DNA from: Mesotaenium endlicherianum
Taxonomy: Eukaryota > Streptophyta > Zygnematophyceae > Zygnematales > Mesotaeniaceae
DNA length: 36,537 nucleotides
Reading direction: 5' to 3'
Assembly: GCA_009602735.1 (NCBI GenBank)
Contig: WELA01007952.1
Coordinates: 1,111,827-1,148,363 of the forward strand
Shown here: piece after piece, positions 21,901 through 31,830 of the stretch
Layout: each line of letters starts with the position of its first letter
Numbering within the stretch: the stretch's first letter is position 1
Position numbers and translations under genes: made by a program
Notes under the pieces: generated by a model
What the model saw: only the letters and a program-made list of their open reading frames with translations
What the model was told of the DNA's origin: nothing
Databases searched by the model: none

Positions 21901-24900
21901 CAGGAGTTCCGCAACGACCTCACCTTCAGCTTCACGTTCGTGGGCAACCTGGGGTGCGACCAGCTGCGCGCGACCAACGGCAGCCTGGCGGGCACCGGCG
22001 TGGCGCAGCGCTCCTTTTTGGCGGCCGGCGTCAGCACCACCGCGTGCGCCGACTCCCCCCGCGGGCCCACGCTCCGCTTCTTCTGCCCCGCCTGCGCGCC
22101 CGCCTTTGACGACTACTTCCTCACGTGGGAGCTCTCCGACGTGCCCGGGCGCCCCGCTGCCGTCGCGGGCCTGGAGTTCGCCGCGTCCTCGCGCATTGTC
22201 AACGGTTCGCGCACGCAGGAGAGCGCCGTGGCGGGCCAGATCATGGGCGGCTCGCAGGGCGTGCTGACGCCGGCGGCCGGCGGCGCCGTGGCCACGCTGC
22301 GGGGCCCCCAGGCGAGCGTGCTGTCGTTCCAGCTGCTGCCGCGCGTGCTCAAACAACGCGACGACCTGCGCCTCATGCAGGTCATCTACCACCGCTTCGT
22401 CCCCGGCAGCCGCCTGGCGTCGGCGGCCGAGCTGCGGCGCTCCGTGGCCAACGCCAGCGAGACCATGCAGCTCACCGTGTGGGTGCGCATCCTGGGGGAG
22501 TACATCGTGGAGAGCGACACCGTGGAGAACCTCAACTTCCGTGAGCGCGCTTGCTCCTGTTCCTCTTCCTGTTCCTGCGCTTGCGCTCTGGCTGGCCCTC
22601 TCCTGCCTCCGACCTCTGGCCTCCGATGCCCAAGCCTCGCGCGCGGTGGGTGGGTGGGGGGGGTGGGGGCTGGGAGCTGGGCCCCTCTTACGCGCTTTGT
22701 GCGGGACGTGTGTGCGTGTGTGTGTGCTGTCGTCACTCTCGCTGCTGACAAGGCATCGCGCTCGCGCGCGCACTCTTCTGCCACTGGTGAAGAGCTGACT
22801 TTGTGTTCACTCGCTATTTTCACTGCTGCATCAAGGACATACTCTTCTCCCCCCCCTGCTCCTCCTCTCCTCAAGGCTTCTATGACCCGACATGTGCTAC
22901 TTCTTGGTCATGTATTCTCCTCAGTGATGTGCTCAGCCTGCATGCCTGCCGCCCGCCTCTCAGCGTCTCCCATCTCATGCAGCACTTGTGACCAAGCTGG
23001 CCGTGGGCTGCGACATCCGCATTCAGCTTTGCGCCCCCCCCCTTGCCAAGAGTCTTTGCCTTTCCCCTTCTTCCTTCCCTTCAGGCAGCGCACGCTTTCA
23101 AAACACGCCTCTCCGCCACGGCCCTCTGCAATGCCCTCCCTCCTTCGCTTCCCCATCTGATCCCAAGAAAGAGAAATCTTATCCTCGGGCCTCGACGCTC
23201 CCCGGGAGCCCTTGGATCCCCTGATCCGAGCGCTCTCCTGCCGTCGCTCTGGTGCCTGGCAGTGTCCTACCTGGCGCGCCTGGGAGGCGTGTACAGCCTC
23301 GCCATCTCCCTCTTCTACCTCCTGCAGCTGCAGGTGAGAGAGAATGTCCCAGCCTCTCACACGTAGCCAAAATCTTGCTTCCCATTCTTGCTCCGGCGTT
23401 GCCTGAGGCTGGCAAATGGGCGCACCCCTACGTTACCCTGGACCCAAACTTTGCCCTAAAATGCACACTCGGCTCCGGCCCCGGCCCTGGCCCCAACCTC
23501 AGCCCACTCGGGAGAACGCTTGTGAATAAATCACAGAGGCCAAGGCTTGCCAGAAGAAGTCCTTGGCACTTCCAAGTAGACCTGCGAGCGCTGCAAAGTG
23601 CGAGCGCCTTTGCAAGTTGCCGGACGGTTTCACACTCTTCCACAGGCGTGCAGCGGGTGTGCCGCTGCCGGTGCCGCTGCCGGTGCCCTTGCTGGCGCTG
23701 ATGCCAGCGCCGTTGCTGGTGCCCTTGTCGATTCCGCGGCTGGTGTCGTGGCTGGTGCACATTTCCTCTTAGGGGGTCGAAAGTGGGACGAGCCGGGGCA
23801 GCACATGCCGGGGCCACGCTGTTTGCGCGCCGGCAGAGAGCGCGCGCGCGCATGCAGGCGCTCTCGCGACGTACTCACTGCGGCAGCTGCGGCACGCGTG
23901 TGCCGCGCCGCCCGCCGCCCGCCCGTGCGCAGGTGGAGATCCGGTTCCGCTTCCTGGCGTACGACGACAAGCTCAACGCCCTGCTGGCGCGCGTGCGCTT
24001 CCGCAAGCTCAACTGGAAGAAGGCACGCGCTGCCCCGCCCCTCCCCCCCCCGTATTCAGCCCCTCCCATCCCAGCCCTGTTCGCTCCCCCCTCTGCAGAA
24101 CCTGGCAGTGGGCCCACACTTGGCGGGACGAGAAGCCCCAAGCTCTGGCTGGCATGCATGACATCCTTGGGGCGTTTTGGGCAGCCGTGATGCCCCGCCC
24201 TCTGTTTTATTTTATTTTCACTTTTGGTCTTTTGGTGGATGCATTGCCTGTGCCTGTTCTCAACAAAATTGGTGGCTTCTTATTATTGCGACAAAAGTGG
24301 GCAAGCAGAATCTTGGAGCCAGGAGGACTCAGCTATGGGAGGACGTCTCGAGTGGACCAGGGGCGCCTGGGCTGGATGTCAAAAGCTGTGCGAGCGCCTG
24401 CCACGTGTGCCTGTCCGCACATCTCATGGGGACGTGAAGCTTTTTCCTCTGCGCACCGTCATGAGTGCGAATTTTGTCATATCATTGTAGCAATCAATCA
24501 CACCAGGGTCCCTCACTGCGCTGTGCGACGGCGTGTAGGCTGCCTGTAGCGTAGTAAGGCGGCCGTTTGCCATGCCCCTGCGCTCCCATTGACTTTTTCC
24601 AGCGGGCAGGCGCTCCCCTCCCTGCTTGATATGTATACCTCCGGCTATCTACTGACCGCCGACTATCCACGCGTGCGTCATGTCCTCCGCTCTCGCCACC
24701 TGGCAGCTCCGGTGCGCAGCAAAGCTGGTGTGGGTCATACGGCACTACAAGATGCTCAAGGAGAGAGATGTGGAGGAGGCTCGGCTGGCGCAGGAGGGGG
24801 TTCTCCAGAGGGCCGAGGAGAGGGCCCGCCGCAGGGCCCGCAGAGGGCTCTGGGGTTCCTCCGGCGCTGCCAGGTGTGTGCCGGCCGCCACATGTCACAT

Positions 24901-25811
24901 CGAGGGACCTTTGGCGTGAGAGCGTTAGCTTGGGCGTGGCAGCGTGAGCGCCGTAGCGTGTGAGCGTGCTCTCTGGTTAGTGCACTTTGTGCGTTCCACC
25001 GCGTGCCGACCTAGCGTGGGAGTGAGTCTGAGGGTGACGCCGTGCATGGAAGCCAGGCAGGATGGTGCCGTCAGTGTGTGTTTGAACGGGGTGGGCCTGC
25101 GCCCTCGCGTGCAATCGCATGCATGCATCCGCGTGTGCGTGCCTGTCGGGCTTCAGCGTGGCGTGCACGCACAGACATGCGCGGCTCCTTCTTCTGCTTC
25201 CATGCACAGGCGTGCTGTCTGCGTGGCCAGTCCATTCTGGCGTCTCAGGAGCCCCTCCGCCTGCTTATCTACTACGCCACTTAGCCCACATGGCCCGAAC
25301 AATGCGAGTATAGAGTCGTTTCACCGCACCCTATCTCTCTTCCTAATCTTCTCTCCCCCCCGCCTCTCCCCCCTCCTCCTCCTCTTTTGCCCCCCCTTTT
25401 CCTCCTGGAATGCAGGACCCGTGCTGTCAATCCCTTGCCTCATCTCATTGCATGCCTGCATGCATGCGCACAGGGACAGGGAGACGTCGGAGCAGGGAGG
25501 TGCAGCTGATGTGCTCCTGGAGGGGGAGGAGGGGGGGGCGCACGCGCACGCGCCCCCTGCTGCCGCAAACGTTGCCGCGCCCGGAGTGATTTCGGGGGAA
25601 ATGCAGGTCCTGCGCAAGCGCATCGGCCACACTCCCCCGGCCGAGGTACGCGCACCCCTACGGAAAGGTGCTCTGCGAGTGTGTCTCCCTCGAGCTTCCT
25701 CCTGCCATGAGATGTTGTGAGCTGTCATGCTGTTTGCCTCTGAGCATGCCTGCCTCTCACCAGCTTTGGACAGTTTTCCCTATCACGTGCATACGCACGC
25801 GTGTGGGCGCA

Positions 25812-25850
<39 letters not shown>

Positions 25851-28800
25851 GCACACACGTGCGCGCGCGTGTGTGCACATACATACACACAAGCACTTCA
25901 CCCTTCATTTTCTCCCCCTCCCTCTCTCTGTCTTCCACTCTGTTGTCCAAAGGCTGGCTGGCCGGCCGGCTGCAACGCACTAATCTCTGAAGGCAGCAGA
26001 ACGTGCTGTGCAAGAATCAATCTCGAGCCTGCCACGAGGACTAGCTTCATCAGAAGCTGTGGCAGCAGCTTCTCCCCCTTCCCTTGCTGCTCCTGCCCCC
26101 GCCCTCGCCTGTGCTGGAGCCCCCTCCTTTCTCCTCCTGCACAACGTGCAAAGCACCTCTTCTGCAGCCCTCCCTCGCGAGTTCTTCGGAACTCCTGTTT
26201 CGTCGGAGGGGCCTGTCCAGTAGCGCGCGGTTATTGAAAAAAAAAATGAAAGCGTCGAGGAGGCTCATGTCAGTACATGCGTGAGGAGAGCTGCCCGCTG
26301 CGAGAAGAAGTCTCAGCCTGGCTCGTCTGTGTCCGCCGCTCCCAAATTGCTTCCCTCTCGTGTGCGCAGACAGTCTTGGGGGAGCAGAGGCAGGTGCAGC
26401 AGCAGGGTCAAACTGTCCCCACCGTGCAGGACGCGGAGCTGGCCTCCATTGCCATCGGGGATGTGCCGCCAGCCTCCCAGCTGGCCTCGCCAGATTCTCC
26501 CCTGATCTCTGCGACGGGCAATGTCGTCGCGACACCAGGCCCCGTGGTGGTGCCGGTCCTCCCCTACCCCACGAGTGGGCCGCAGGCGGGTGCGACAGGT
26601 GTACACAGGTGAGCAGGAACGTGGCACTCGATGCCCGCCCCATGCATGGACGCGCAGGCGTGTTCACATGCAGCCCGCATGCGTCGAGACTCCAGTCGCA
26701 GCAATCCCTTGACGTGTTTGCACGGGTATCGGAACAGTGCGCGCGCAAGAGCAGTGAAAGAGACGCCCGCTGCTCTCTCATACGCTCTCGCTCTCTCTCT
26801 CTGCGCTTCCAATCCTAACACGTGCNGGCGTGGCGCAGCGCTCCTTTTTGGCGGCCGGCGTCAGCACCACCGCGTGCGCCGACTCCCCCCGCGGGCCCAC
26901 GCTCCGCTTCTTCTGCCCCGCCTGCGCGCCCGCCTTTGACGACTACTTCCTCACGTGGGAGCTCTCCGACGTGCCCGGGCGCCCCGCTGCCGTCGCGGGC
27001 CTGGAGTTCGCCGCGTCCTCGCGCATTGTCAACGGTTCGCGCACGCAGGNTTCGAGCTCTGGTACGCCACTCTGCGACGGCACGCACCGGTAGGACCAGG
27101 TCGGCTGACGATGATGGAGTGGCATCCTGCCGTTAGGTGGCGGAGCGAGCGTCAGATTGCGACCCGATCTAGGGCTCTGGGGAGAGCGCCAGCCGACGGT
27201 GACAGCTGGCGGCCCTCCTCGCTGGGCTGCCCCTTCCCGAGAGCCTCAACTTCGGTTGCAGGGGCTGGCATTGTACCTCTCACGTGCCAGGTGGCTCCTG
27301 TACAGCTGGCAAAAGCAGGGGCGGGAGACGCCCCATCTACACAGCCTCGTCAGCACCTCTATCTTCGCACACTCACACCTGCTCTGTAACCTGATCCTCA
27401 TCCCTGTGGGGTATCCCTTCCCTCCTGTTTGAGAAGCAGGCGGGACAGCGAGGGGCAGGGGGCGTCTCCGGCCCCCTCCACAACACAGGGGGACGGTTCG
27501 ACGCGGCTGGGGTCCCTCTCGTCGTCGCTCGCAGCGCTGGCCAGTCAGGCGCCGCCTGAGGTCCCGCGCCTCCCAGGACAGGTGTCCGCCCAGGGGAGCG
27601 ACACGCGCGGCAGCTTTGGCGGGCTTCCCGCCGCCTTCCGGGCCCCGGCCCCGGCCCCGGCGCCCATCGGCCACGCCCAGAGTGCGTCGTTGCACGTCGT
27701 CGGCCAGGGCTCCGGCAGAGAAAGCGTGAGGCCCTCGGCGTCTTGCAGCTGCCCGCCCCTGCCCTCTCTGTCGTGTTCAGACTCCGTGCTACTATTTTGT
27801 GATCCTGGCATTGACCCCGCTCCTCGACAACAGTCTGTGAGCATGCCGCTTCAGGAGACGCTCTGGCCCGAATGCCCGCCTTGTGCTTGATTGCCGAAGT
27901 GCGTCGTGCTTGTCGACCGCTGCGGATGCTCGAACTTGTGTGTGACAGGACAGTGCACACGTGGAGAGGGGGGCCCGGGGGGGGCGGCCGGGNGATAGCC
28001 GCGTCCCGTCCCATGCGTACGCCTTCGGCCACAACAGGCCCACAGGCAGCCCTCCCCGACCATCAGGCTGCTCAACCGCATCAAGATTTTGATAAATGAG
28101 GCAGCGCTCAGTGCTGCGAGAACCCACACTCGAGAACCCACTGCCCTCCCGCAGGGTAGGCTGCACAGGAGGCTGGCAGGTTCTGTTTCTGTTTCTGTCG
28201 ACGCAGAAAGCTCCTTTTATCTCGTTTGATATCGTGACCGTGGCGGCTACGGGCGCGCCTCTTGCGCCGTGCAGCAGCTTCGGCGCAGGAGCAAGGAAGG
28301 AACCCCGCCCTTTCGCGCAGGCAGCGGGCGCTCCTGCCTCAGCTAAGCAGCGGGGTGCAAGTTTAGGGCTCCCAGGGATCGAGCGCGACAAGCAACATGT
28401 TGCGGAGGAAAGAAATGAGCTCGGCTGGCGGGCCTCAGTTAAACAGCAGGGTGCAGGCTAAGGGCTCCTACTTACGGCTCAGGACTGGAGCTTGGGGGCA
28501 AATGACACATTCTAGCCATCAACCAAAGCGGCCCCGGGCAGAGGGGATGGTGCCCCACCTTGCTTATTTATGTGGAAGTTGCACGCGGGCATCAAGAAAG
28601 GAAGCATGCCACTTGGCAGGCAAACCTGTAAAATTATCTGACTGCATATGTGAATACTAATACAAATATATGCACACATTTTTATGTGTGTATATATATG
28701 TGTGTACATATAAAGATCCTGTCAGATGTTGAAAGTCGAAGTGTTACTATACCATCGTCCAATTATTTCGGACGAGCAGATGTGCCCCCTTCTCATGTGT

Positions 28801-30686
28801 TGTGCTTATTGGGTGGGGACCACATGCAGGGTGGGGTGCCTGCGGAGGACGGGGCTGGCAGCACCGCCGGCAAGGACACAGCTGGGGCAGCTCTGGCGGG
28901 CGGCAGCCGCCCGCCGGGCATGTTCTTCTCCGAGAACTTTGGACATGTGGGCAAGGTGCACACACACTCGTGCACACTTTTAGTTCTTCTTTTCCTAACG
29001 CATGTGCGCTGTTACTGAGTGGCCAGCTGGCACTCTGCTCAACTTTCACGTGTTGCCCCCCCCTTGTTGCTGGTTTTGCTCCTTCCTTCCTTCCCGGCTC
29101 TCGAGGAGCGGCGCCTGCCGCAAACACCTGCACCCCGTCTTCCATTTTGACGGGATGAGAGGGATCCACTTTCACTTGCGCTGATGTACCATACGAAGAT
29201 GGAAACGGAGGACATGGGTGCCGGTGAGGGGGATGCGGTCTTCATATGTCCAATCATCTCGCGAGCATTGTGTGCGTGCTCTCGTATACGTACGTGGATG
29301 CACCCGCAAATGCTTCCACAACCAAAGTGATGCAGAAGCACGTCAAGGCTGCATGGTGTATGCTTGTTTGCACGTCATGGGCACGTGTGTACGCGCCTGC
29401 GTGTCTGGTGAAGCGTACACGCGCGTGCGCACGCTGAGACAAACGCACGCACACGCCGCACATGCATCGTGGCCGCGCGCGTGCTCTTGCATGCGTCTGT
29501 GCATCGGCACATTGCTCAATGGGCTGCATTCAGCAGATACAGCTTCCCGAGTGGAAATAGTCAAATTTCATTGCGTCGCGCCAGCTGTGCTTTATCTTGC
29601 ACGCGCCCCTCACGTGCGTGATGCAGCAGATCCAGCACCTGCCCTCCGACAGCCAGCTGGCACGCGTGGGCGCCGGCGCCACGCCCGCCCAGAGGGAGCG
29701 GGAGGCTGCAGCGACGCTTCTGCGGAGCACGAGCGACCAGGTGGCGCGACCCCAGGGTGCCACCGCGGCGCGCAAGCCGCCTCTGGGCGGCCTGGGGTTC
29801 GTGTCGGACATCACTGGCTTCTTGTCGCAGGCGCCCCGCCAGATGAGCACCGTAGGGCTCCCGCTTTCACTCTCGCTCCCGCTCTTGCTCTTGCTCCAGC
29901 TCTCACTCTCGCTCTTGCTCTTGCTCTTTCTCTTGCTCATGCTCCCCCCTCTCACGCCTCGCTCGCCCCGTAGCATCAGCCCGGCCAATCGCCCCGCACT
30001 CGCGCGCGTGCCGGCCTTCTTTTCGAGTCTCCTCCTCCCGCACGACACGCAAGGCACTTGTGCTTGCCTCCTCCCTCGCAAGTCCTCCAGAGCTCCTGTC
30101 CGCACCCGGGCCAAGTGCCCCAAGCCCAGATCCCGATCCCCAACCCTAAGCCCCCAGCCTCGGCCCTAAGCTCCAAGCCCAGGCCTGATGCCCAGCCTTG
30201 AAACTCAAGCCCCAAGTCCCTGGGGATTAAACACCGCGCGCAAAAATCTGAGCCTTCTCTTTGGGTGCAGCAGAAGCTTGAAGGGGGGCACTGTCGGCGC
30301 ACGTTTCTCAGAGCTGGAGTTTCTCGTCGGTCCAAGTCTGTGTCTGCCAGATACTACCCTGCCAGAGGCTTGCCCCCTGCCTGAGCCCTGAGCCTGAGAC
30401 TCCCCCGGGCCCCAGAACCCAAGCCTCTGTATCAGACCCGATATTTCCAGTTCTTGCAGGGGCAAAGGTGAATCCCGGGAGGCAGTGGACTCCCGAAGCT
30501 GCGTGCTGTCGTGATGTGACGCGCGCCACAGTCTGGAGCACCTACAGTCGCCCCGCGCGCTTGGAACAGAAAGAGGGACTGCCGCCGCATTTGCACTCGT
30601 GTCCTTGTTCCCCCTCACGTTGCTTGCGGCGAGTGTTCCTCTCTGGCGCTCGGCTCTCTCGCGGAGGCCTCCATAGAAGGGTATCT

Positions 30687-30735
<49 letters not shown>

Positions 30736-31830
30736 TGACATATTTGTCAATGCAGCTCACTACTTTGGCGGGGATGGATGAGATGGAGATGACGCGCTGA
30801 CTCTGGTTGAGAAATGTAAACTTGTACTTCTCGAACCCCTCTCACTTAGAAACTACCCAGGTGCATATGCTCGTCGTCACCAGGTTGTTGTTGACCGCCG
30901 ATTAACCGCTGGTTGACCACTGACCAGGCATGCATGTCTCCGCGCGTTCCTTCCCCGGGCCTTGGCAGGTCCTGCCGAACTGGCCGCACGTGCACATCCA
31001 GAGCGGGCGGCCCGTATTCCACCTGCGCCACAAGTCGCAGGATGACGTCAGCGTGGAGGGCCCCGAGGACGACGGCGCGGGGGCCGAGGGCCGCAAGGCG
31101 AAGAAGAAGAAGATCACCAAGTCGAGCAGCGTGTACGGCAGCAACACCAACTACCGCGGCATGGTGGTGCGCCAGCTCAGGCAGCCCTCGTGGCTCAGCC
31201 ACAGCGACTACCTGCCAGCTGTCCCAGGTCGGCACCCTGCGCACACGCGGCCCCCTCGCTAGCTTGCACGCGCGGCACCTTGCTTGCGCACCACCACCCG
31301 TGTGCTCCTCCTCCTTCCCTGCTCCCGCTGCCTCCTCCTCCAAGTGAATCTCTCTCTCTCTCTCTCCCTCTCTCTCCTTTTAGGACATCCTTGCCGGCAA
31401 AGAGACCCGCCGTCTTCTCCCATGCGTTTTAGAGCTTGCGTGTGGTCCCCTCTACTTGTACTAGGTGCATTCTCCGTACATAGCCTGCTTTCGTGATGTT
31501 TCCAATGGGACACACTCCAAGGCACCTTCGCGCAGATCCCGTCTCTGAAAGTTGGACCCGCCCCGAGGCGGAGAGTGTGAGACTGCGTTGCTGGCTGACG
31601 AGGTGGGTCTGTTTGAAAATCCCTGGGTCGCGACAACAGATGTCGTCGAGGACAGCAAGGAGGGTGGGGAGGCTGACGATGACGACGACGACAACGTAGA
31701 CCTGGTGGACTTGTACAACCATGTGGTGGACATGTACGACTACAACGTGCGCCTGCGCCGCGACTTCCTGGCCTTCCAGACAATGATCGAGAACACGCTG
31801 CAGTACTTCCGGCCTCACAGCGACTTGTGA
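18485..31830 (+). CDS. Conserved plant-type multi-pass membrane protein of unknown function, 14-exon gene
   Basis: I joined 14 exons by hand: 18485-18955, 20948-21039, 21828-22540, 23263-23333, 23933-24022, 24707-24873, 25474-25645, 26370-26598, 27262-27385, 27440-27725, 28830-28955, 29627-29851, 30969-31227, 31640-31830. All phases agree, giving 1071 codons plus TGA. The order is a signal peptide (about 1-28), a Cys-rich segment, TM1 (about 102-122), a basic cytosolic loop, TM2 (about 172-190), an ectodomain (about 190-425) with four NxS/T sites, TM3 (about 430-449) and a long cytosolic tail. Residues from about 137 to 490 align, from memory, with an uncharacterised land-plant transmembrane family (RLD..., HWLDxQKV, ELGG, YIVE, LGGxY, WxKLR). 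The tail beyond about 560 is Ala/Pro-rich and I recognise nothing in it. Function unknown. Exons 8-11 are the least certain. Confidence 0.85.
19800..19884. repeat. CAGGCA/CAGGCG minisatellite in intron 1
   Basis: Imperfect hexamer units (CAGGCA, CAGGCG, CAGTCA) are repeated about a dozen times. This is low-complexity intronic sequence. Confidence 0.75.
20385..20409 (+). other. G-quadruplex motif in intron 1
   Basis: Four G runs (GGGG, GGG, GGGG, GGGGG) are separated by loops of 4, 2 and 3 bases on the sense strand, so the pre-mRNA could fold too. Confidence 0.6.
20636..20670. repeat. GT microsatellite in intron 1
   Basis: A GT run with GC interruptions, ending in a stretch of uninterrupted GT. 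Confidence 0.9.
20948..21039 (+). CDS. Exon 2: cytosolic loop end and TM2
   Basis: Residues 158-188. It begins DEQKVLVKRRSELGG and runs into the hydrophobic SVASYIFWIGLFMA. Joined to exon 1 it gives HWLDEQKV, matching the recalled family across the junction. The donor is probably GTGCGT at 21040, phase 2. A weaker phase-2 donor seven bases further on would add two residues. Confidence 0.85.
21828..22540 (+). CDS. Exon 3: ectodomain
   Basis: Residues 188-425, the largest exon. It has potential N-glycosylation sites at NTS, two NGS and NAS, plus four cysteines including an FFCPAC pair. Conserved-looking stretches are DYFLTWELSDVPGRPAAVAG, SFQLLPRV, LRLMQVIYHRFVPGSRL and YIVESD. The acceptor is GCAG at 21824-21827 and the donor GTGAGC at 22541, phase 1. 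A 223-bp copy of 21997-22219 reappears at 26827-27049. Confidence 0.92.
22648..22669 (+). other. Strong G-quadruplex motif in intron 3
   Basis: GGG, GGG, a run of eight Gs and GGGGG are each separated by a single T. One-base loops are the arrangement known to give very stable parallel quadruplexes. It lies about 110 bases after the exon 3 donor on the sense strand. Confidence 0.7.
23263..23333 (+). CDS. Exon 4: TM3
   Basis: Residues 426-449, LSYLARLGG then VYSLAISLFYLLQLQ. The acceptor GGCAG and donor GTGAGA at 23334 fit phases 1 and 0. The LGG motif directly before the membrane segment matches the recalled plant family. Confidence 0.88.
23644..23760. repeat. Degenerate GGTGCC/GCTGCC minisatellite in intron 4
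   Basis: Diverged hexamer-like units of the GCTGCCGGTGCC type are repeated across about 115 bp. Confidence 0.6.
23933..24022 (+). CDS. Exon 5: start of the cytosolic tail
   Basis: Residues 450-479, a basic juxtamembrane segment (RFRFLAYDDKLNALL then VRFRKLNWKK). The acceptor is GCGCAG. The donor appears to be GC (GCACGC at 24023) rather than GT, chosen because the exact join WKK to LR restores a motif of the recalled family. Confidence 0.8.
24707..24873 (+). CDS. Exon 6: cytosolic tail, basic and coiled-coil-like
   Basis: Residues 480-535. It begins LRCAAKLVWVIRHYK and continues with a Glu/Arg-rich helix (LKERDVEEARLAQEG, then AEERARRRARRG). The acceptor is TGGCAG and the donor GTGTGT at 24874, phase 2. 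Confidence 0.82.
25474..25645 (+). CDS. Exon 7: cytosolic tail
   Basis: Residues 535-592, a low-complexity Glu/Gly/Ala/His segment ending GEMQVLRKRIGHTPPAE. The acceptor is GCACAG and the donor GTACGC at 25646, phase 0. Confidence 0.75.
25812..25858. repeat. CA microsatellite in intron 7
   Basis: A nearly pure CA run followed by CG-rich purine-pyrimidine alternation (GTGCGCGCGCGTGTGTG), which is Z-DNA-prone. Confidence 0.9.
26370..26598 (+). CDS. Exon 8: disordered cytosolic tail
   Basis: Residues 593-669, Gln/Pro/Val-rich (TVLGEQRQVQQQGQTVPTVQ and so on). The acceptor is TGCGCAG. I chose the donor GTGTAC at 26599 because it gives the phase needed by exon 9. A stronger-looking GTGAGC at 26609 would put exon 9 out of frame, so this junction is uncertain, and the misassembled segment sits in the following intron. 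Confidence 0.6.
26826..27050. other. Misplaced 223-bp copy of exon 3 between two single-N joins
   Basis: Bases 26827-27049 are identical to 21997-22219 (a constant offset of 4830) and are bounded on both sides by a single N. The copy begins and ends mid-exon with no splice sites. It looks like a small contig of exon 3 wrongly placed in intron 8 by scaffolding, so it should not be read as an exon or a gene duplication. Confidence 0.9.
27262..27385 (+). CDS. Exon 9 (tentative): disordered cytosolic tail
   Basis: Residues 669-710, GAGIVPLTCQVAPVQLAKAG and onwards. It is supported by a TTGCAG acceptor, phase agreement and composition only. The following intron would be just 54 bp, far shorter than the others, so the boundary or the exon may be wrong. 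Confidence 0.4.
27440..27725 (+). CDS. Exon 10: disordered Ser/Ala/Pro-rich tail
   Basis: Residues 710-805, including GSLSSSLAALASQAPPEV and an Ala-Pro run. The acceptor is AAGCAG (an alternative lies three bases upstream) and the donor GTGAGG at 27726, phase 0. Confidence 0.6.
27993..27993. other. Single-N assembly join in intron 10
   Basis: One N follows a G/C homopolymer-rich run. The flanks show no obvious duplication. Sequence may be missing here. Confidence 0.7.
28830..28955 (+). CDS. Exon 11: cytosolic tail
   Basis: Residues 806-847, Gly/Ala-rich ending RPPGMFFSENFGHVGK. The acceptor is ATGCAG and the donor GTGCAC at 28956, phase 0. The preceding 1.1-kb intron contains a single-N join at 27993 and could hide another exon. 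Confidence 0.65.
29627..29851 (+). CDS. Exon 12: cytosolic tail
   Basis: Residues 848-922, QIQHLPSDSQLARVGAG through GFVSDITGFLSQAPRQMST. The acceptor is ATGCAG and the donor GTAGGG at 29852, phase 0. Confidence 0.75.
29862..29946. repeat. CT-rich hexamer repeat in intron 12
   Basis: Units such as GCTCTT, GCTCCC and ACTCTC are repeated over about 85 bp just after the exon 12 donor. Confidence 0.8.
30692..30732. repeat. GT microsatellite in intron 12
   Basis: About 20 uninterrupted GT units. Confidence 0.95.
30969..31227 (+). CDS. Exon 13: cytosolic tail with a basic patch
   Basis: Residues 923-1009, VLPNWPHVHIQSGRPVFHLR, an acidic stretch, a Lys run (KAKKKKITKSSSVYGS) that could be a nuclear-localisation-like or lipid-binding patch, and RQPSWLSHSDYLPAVP. 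The acceptor is TGGCAG and the donor GTCGGC at 31228, phase 1. Confidence 0.78.
31349..31378. repeat. TC microsatellite in intron 13
   Basis: A TC run with one CC interruption. It forms an extended pyrimidine tract, but the likely exon 14 acceptor is about 260 bases further on. Confidence 0.85.
31640..31830 (+). CDS. Exon 14: C-terminus and stop
   Basis: Residues 1009-1071. It has an acidic Asp run followed by VDLVDLYNHVVDMYDY, RRDFLAFQTMIENTL and a final FRPHSDL, then TGA. The acceptor ACAACAG fits the phase-1 end of exon 13. Confidence 0.8.

Noticed and set aside
21790..22773. 327-codon minus-strand open frame
   Set aside because: It is the antisense shadow of GC-rich exon 3, with Arg/Gly/Ala-rich composition and no motif.
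21220..23160. 646-codon plus-strand open frame
   Set aside because: Only the part matching exon 3 (21828-22540) is protein-like. The flanks are GC-rich intron sequence that happens to lack stops, and they contain the splice sites of the gene model.
25812..25880. CRISPR-like or satellite array
   Set aside because: It is a simple CA/GT microsatellite with no spacers.
26830..27093. Apparent second copy of the ectodomain exon
   Set aside because: It is identical to exon 3, bounded by N bases and lacks splice sites. I treat it as an assembly artefact, not exon duplication.
29187..29226. Possible micro-exon (METEDMGA) between exons 11 and 12
   Set aside because: It has an AG before and GTGAGG after, but nothing else supports it, and exons 11 and 12 already join in phase.
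30130..30235. Telomere-like CCCTAA units
   Set aside because: Only a few scattered units occur in C-rich low-complexity sequence, not a tandem array.
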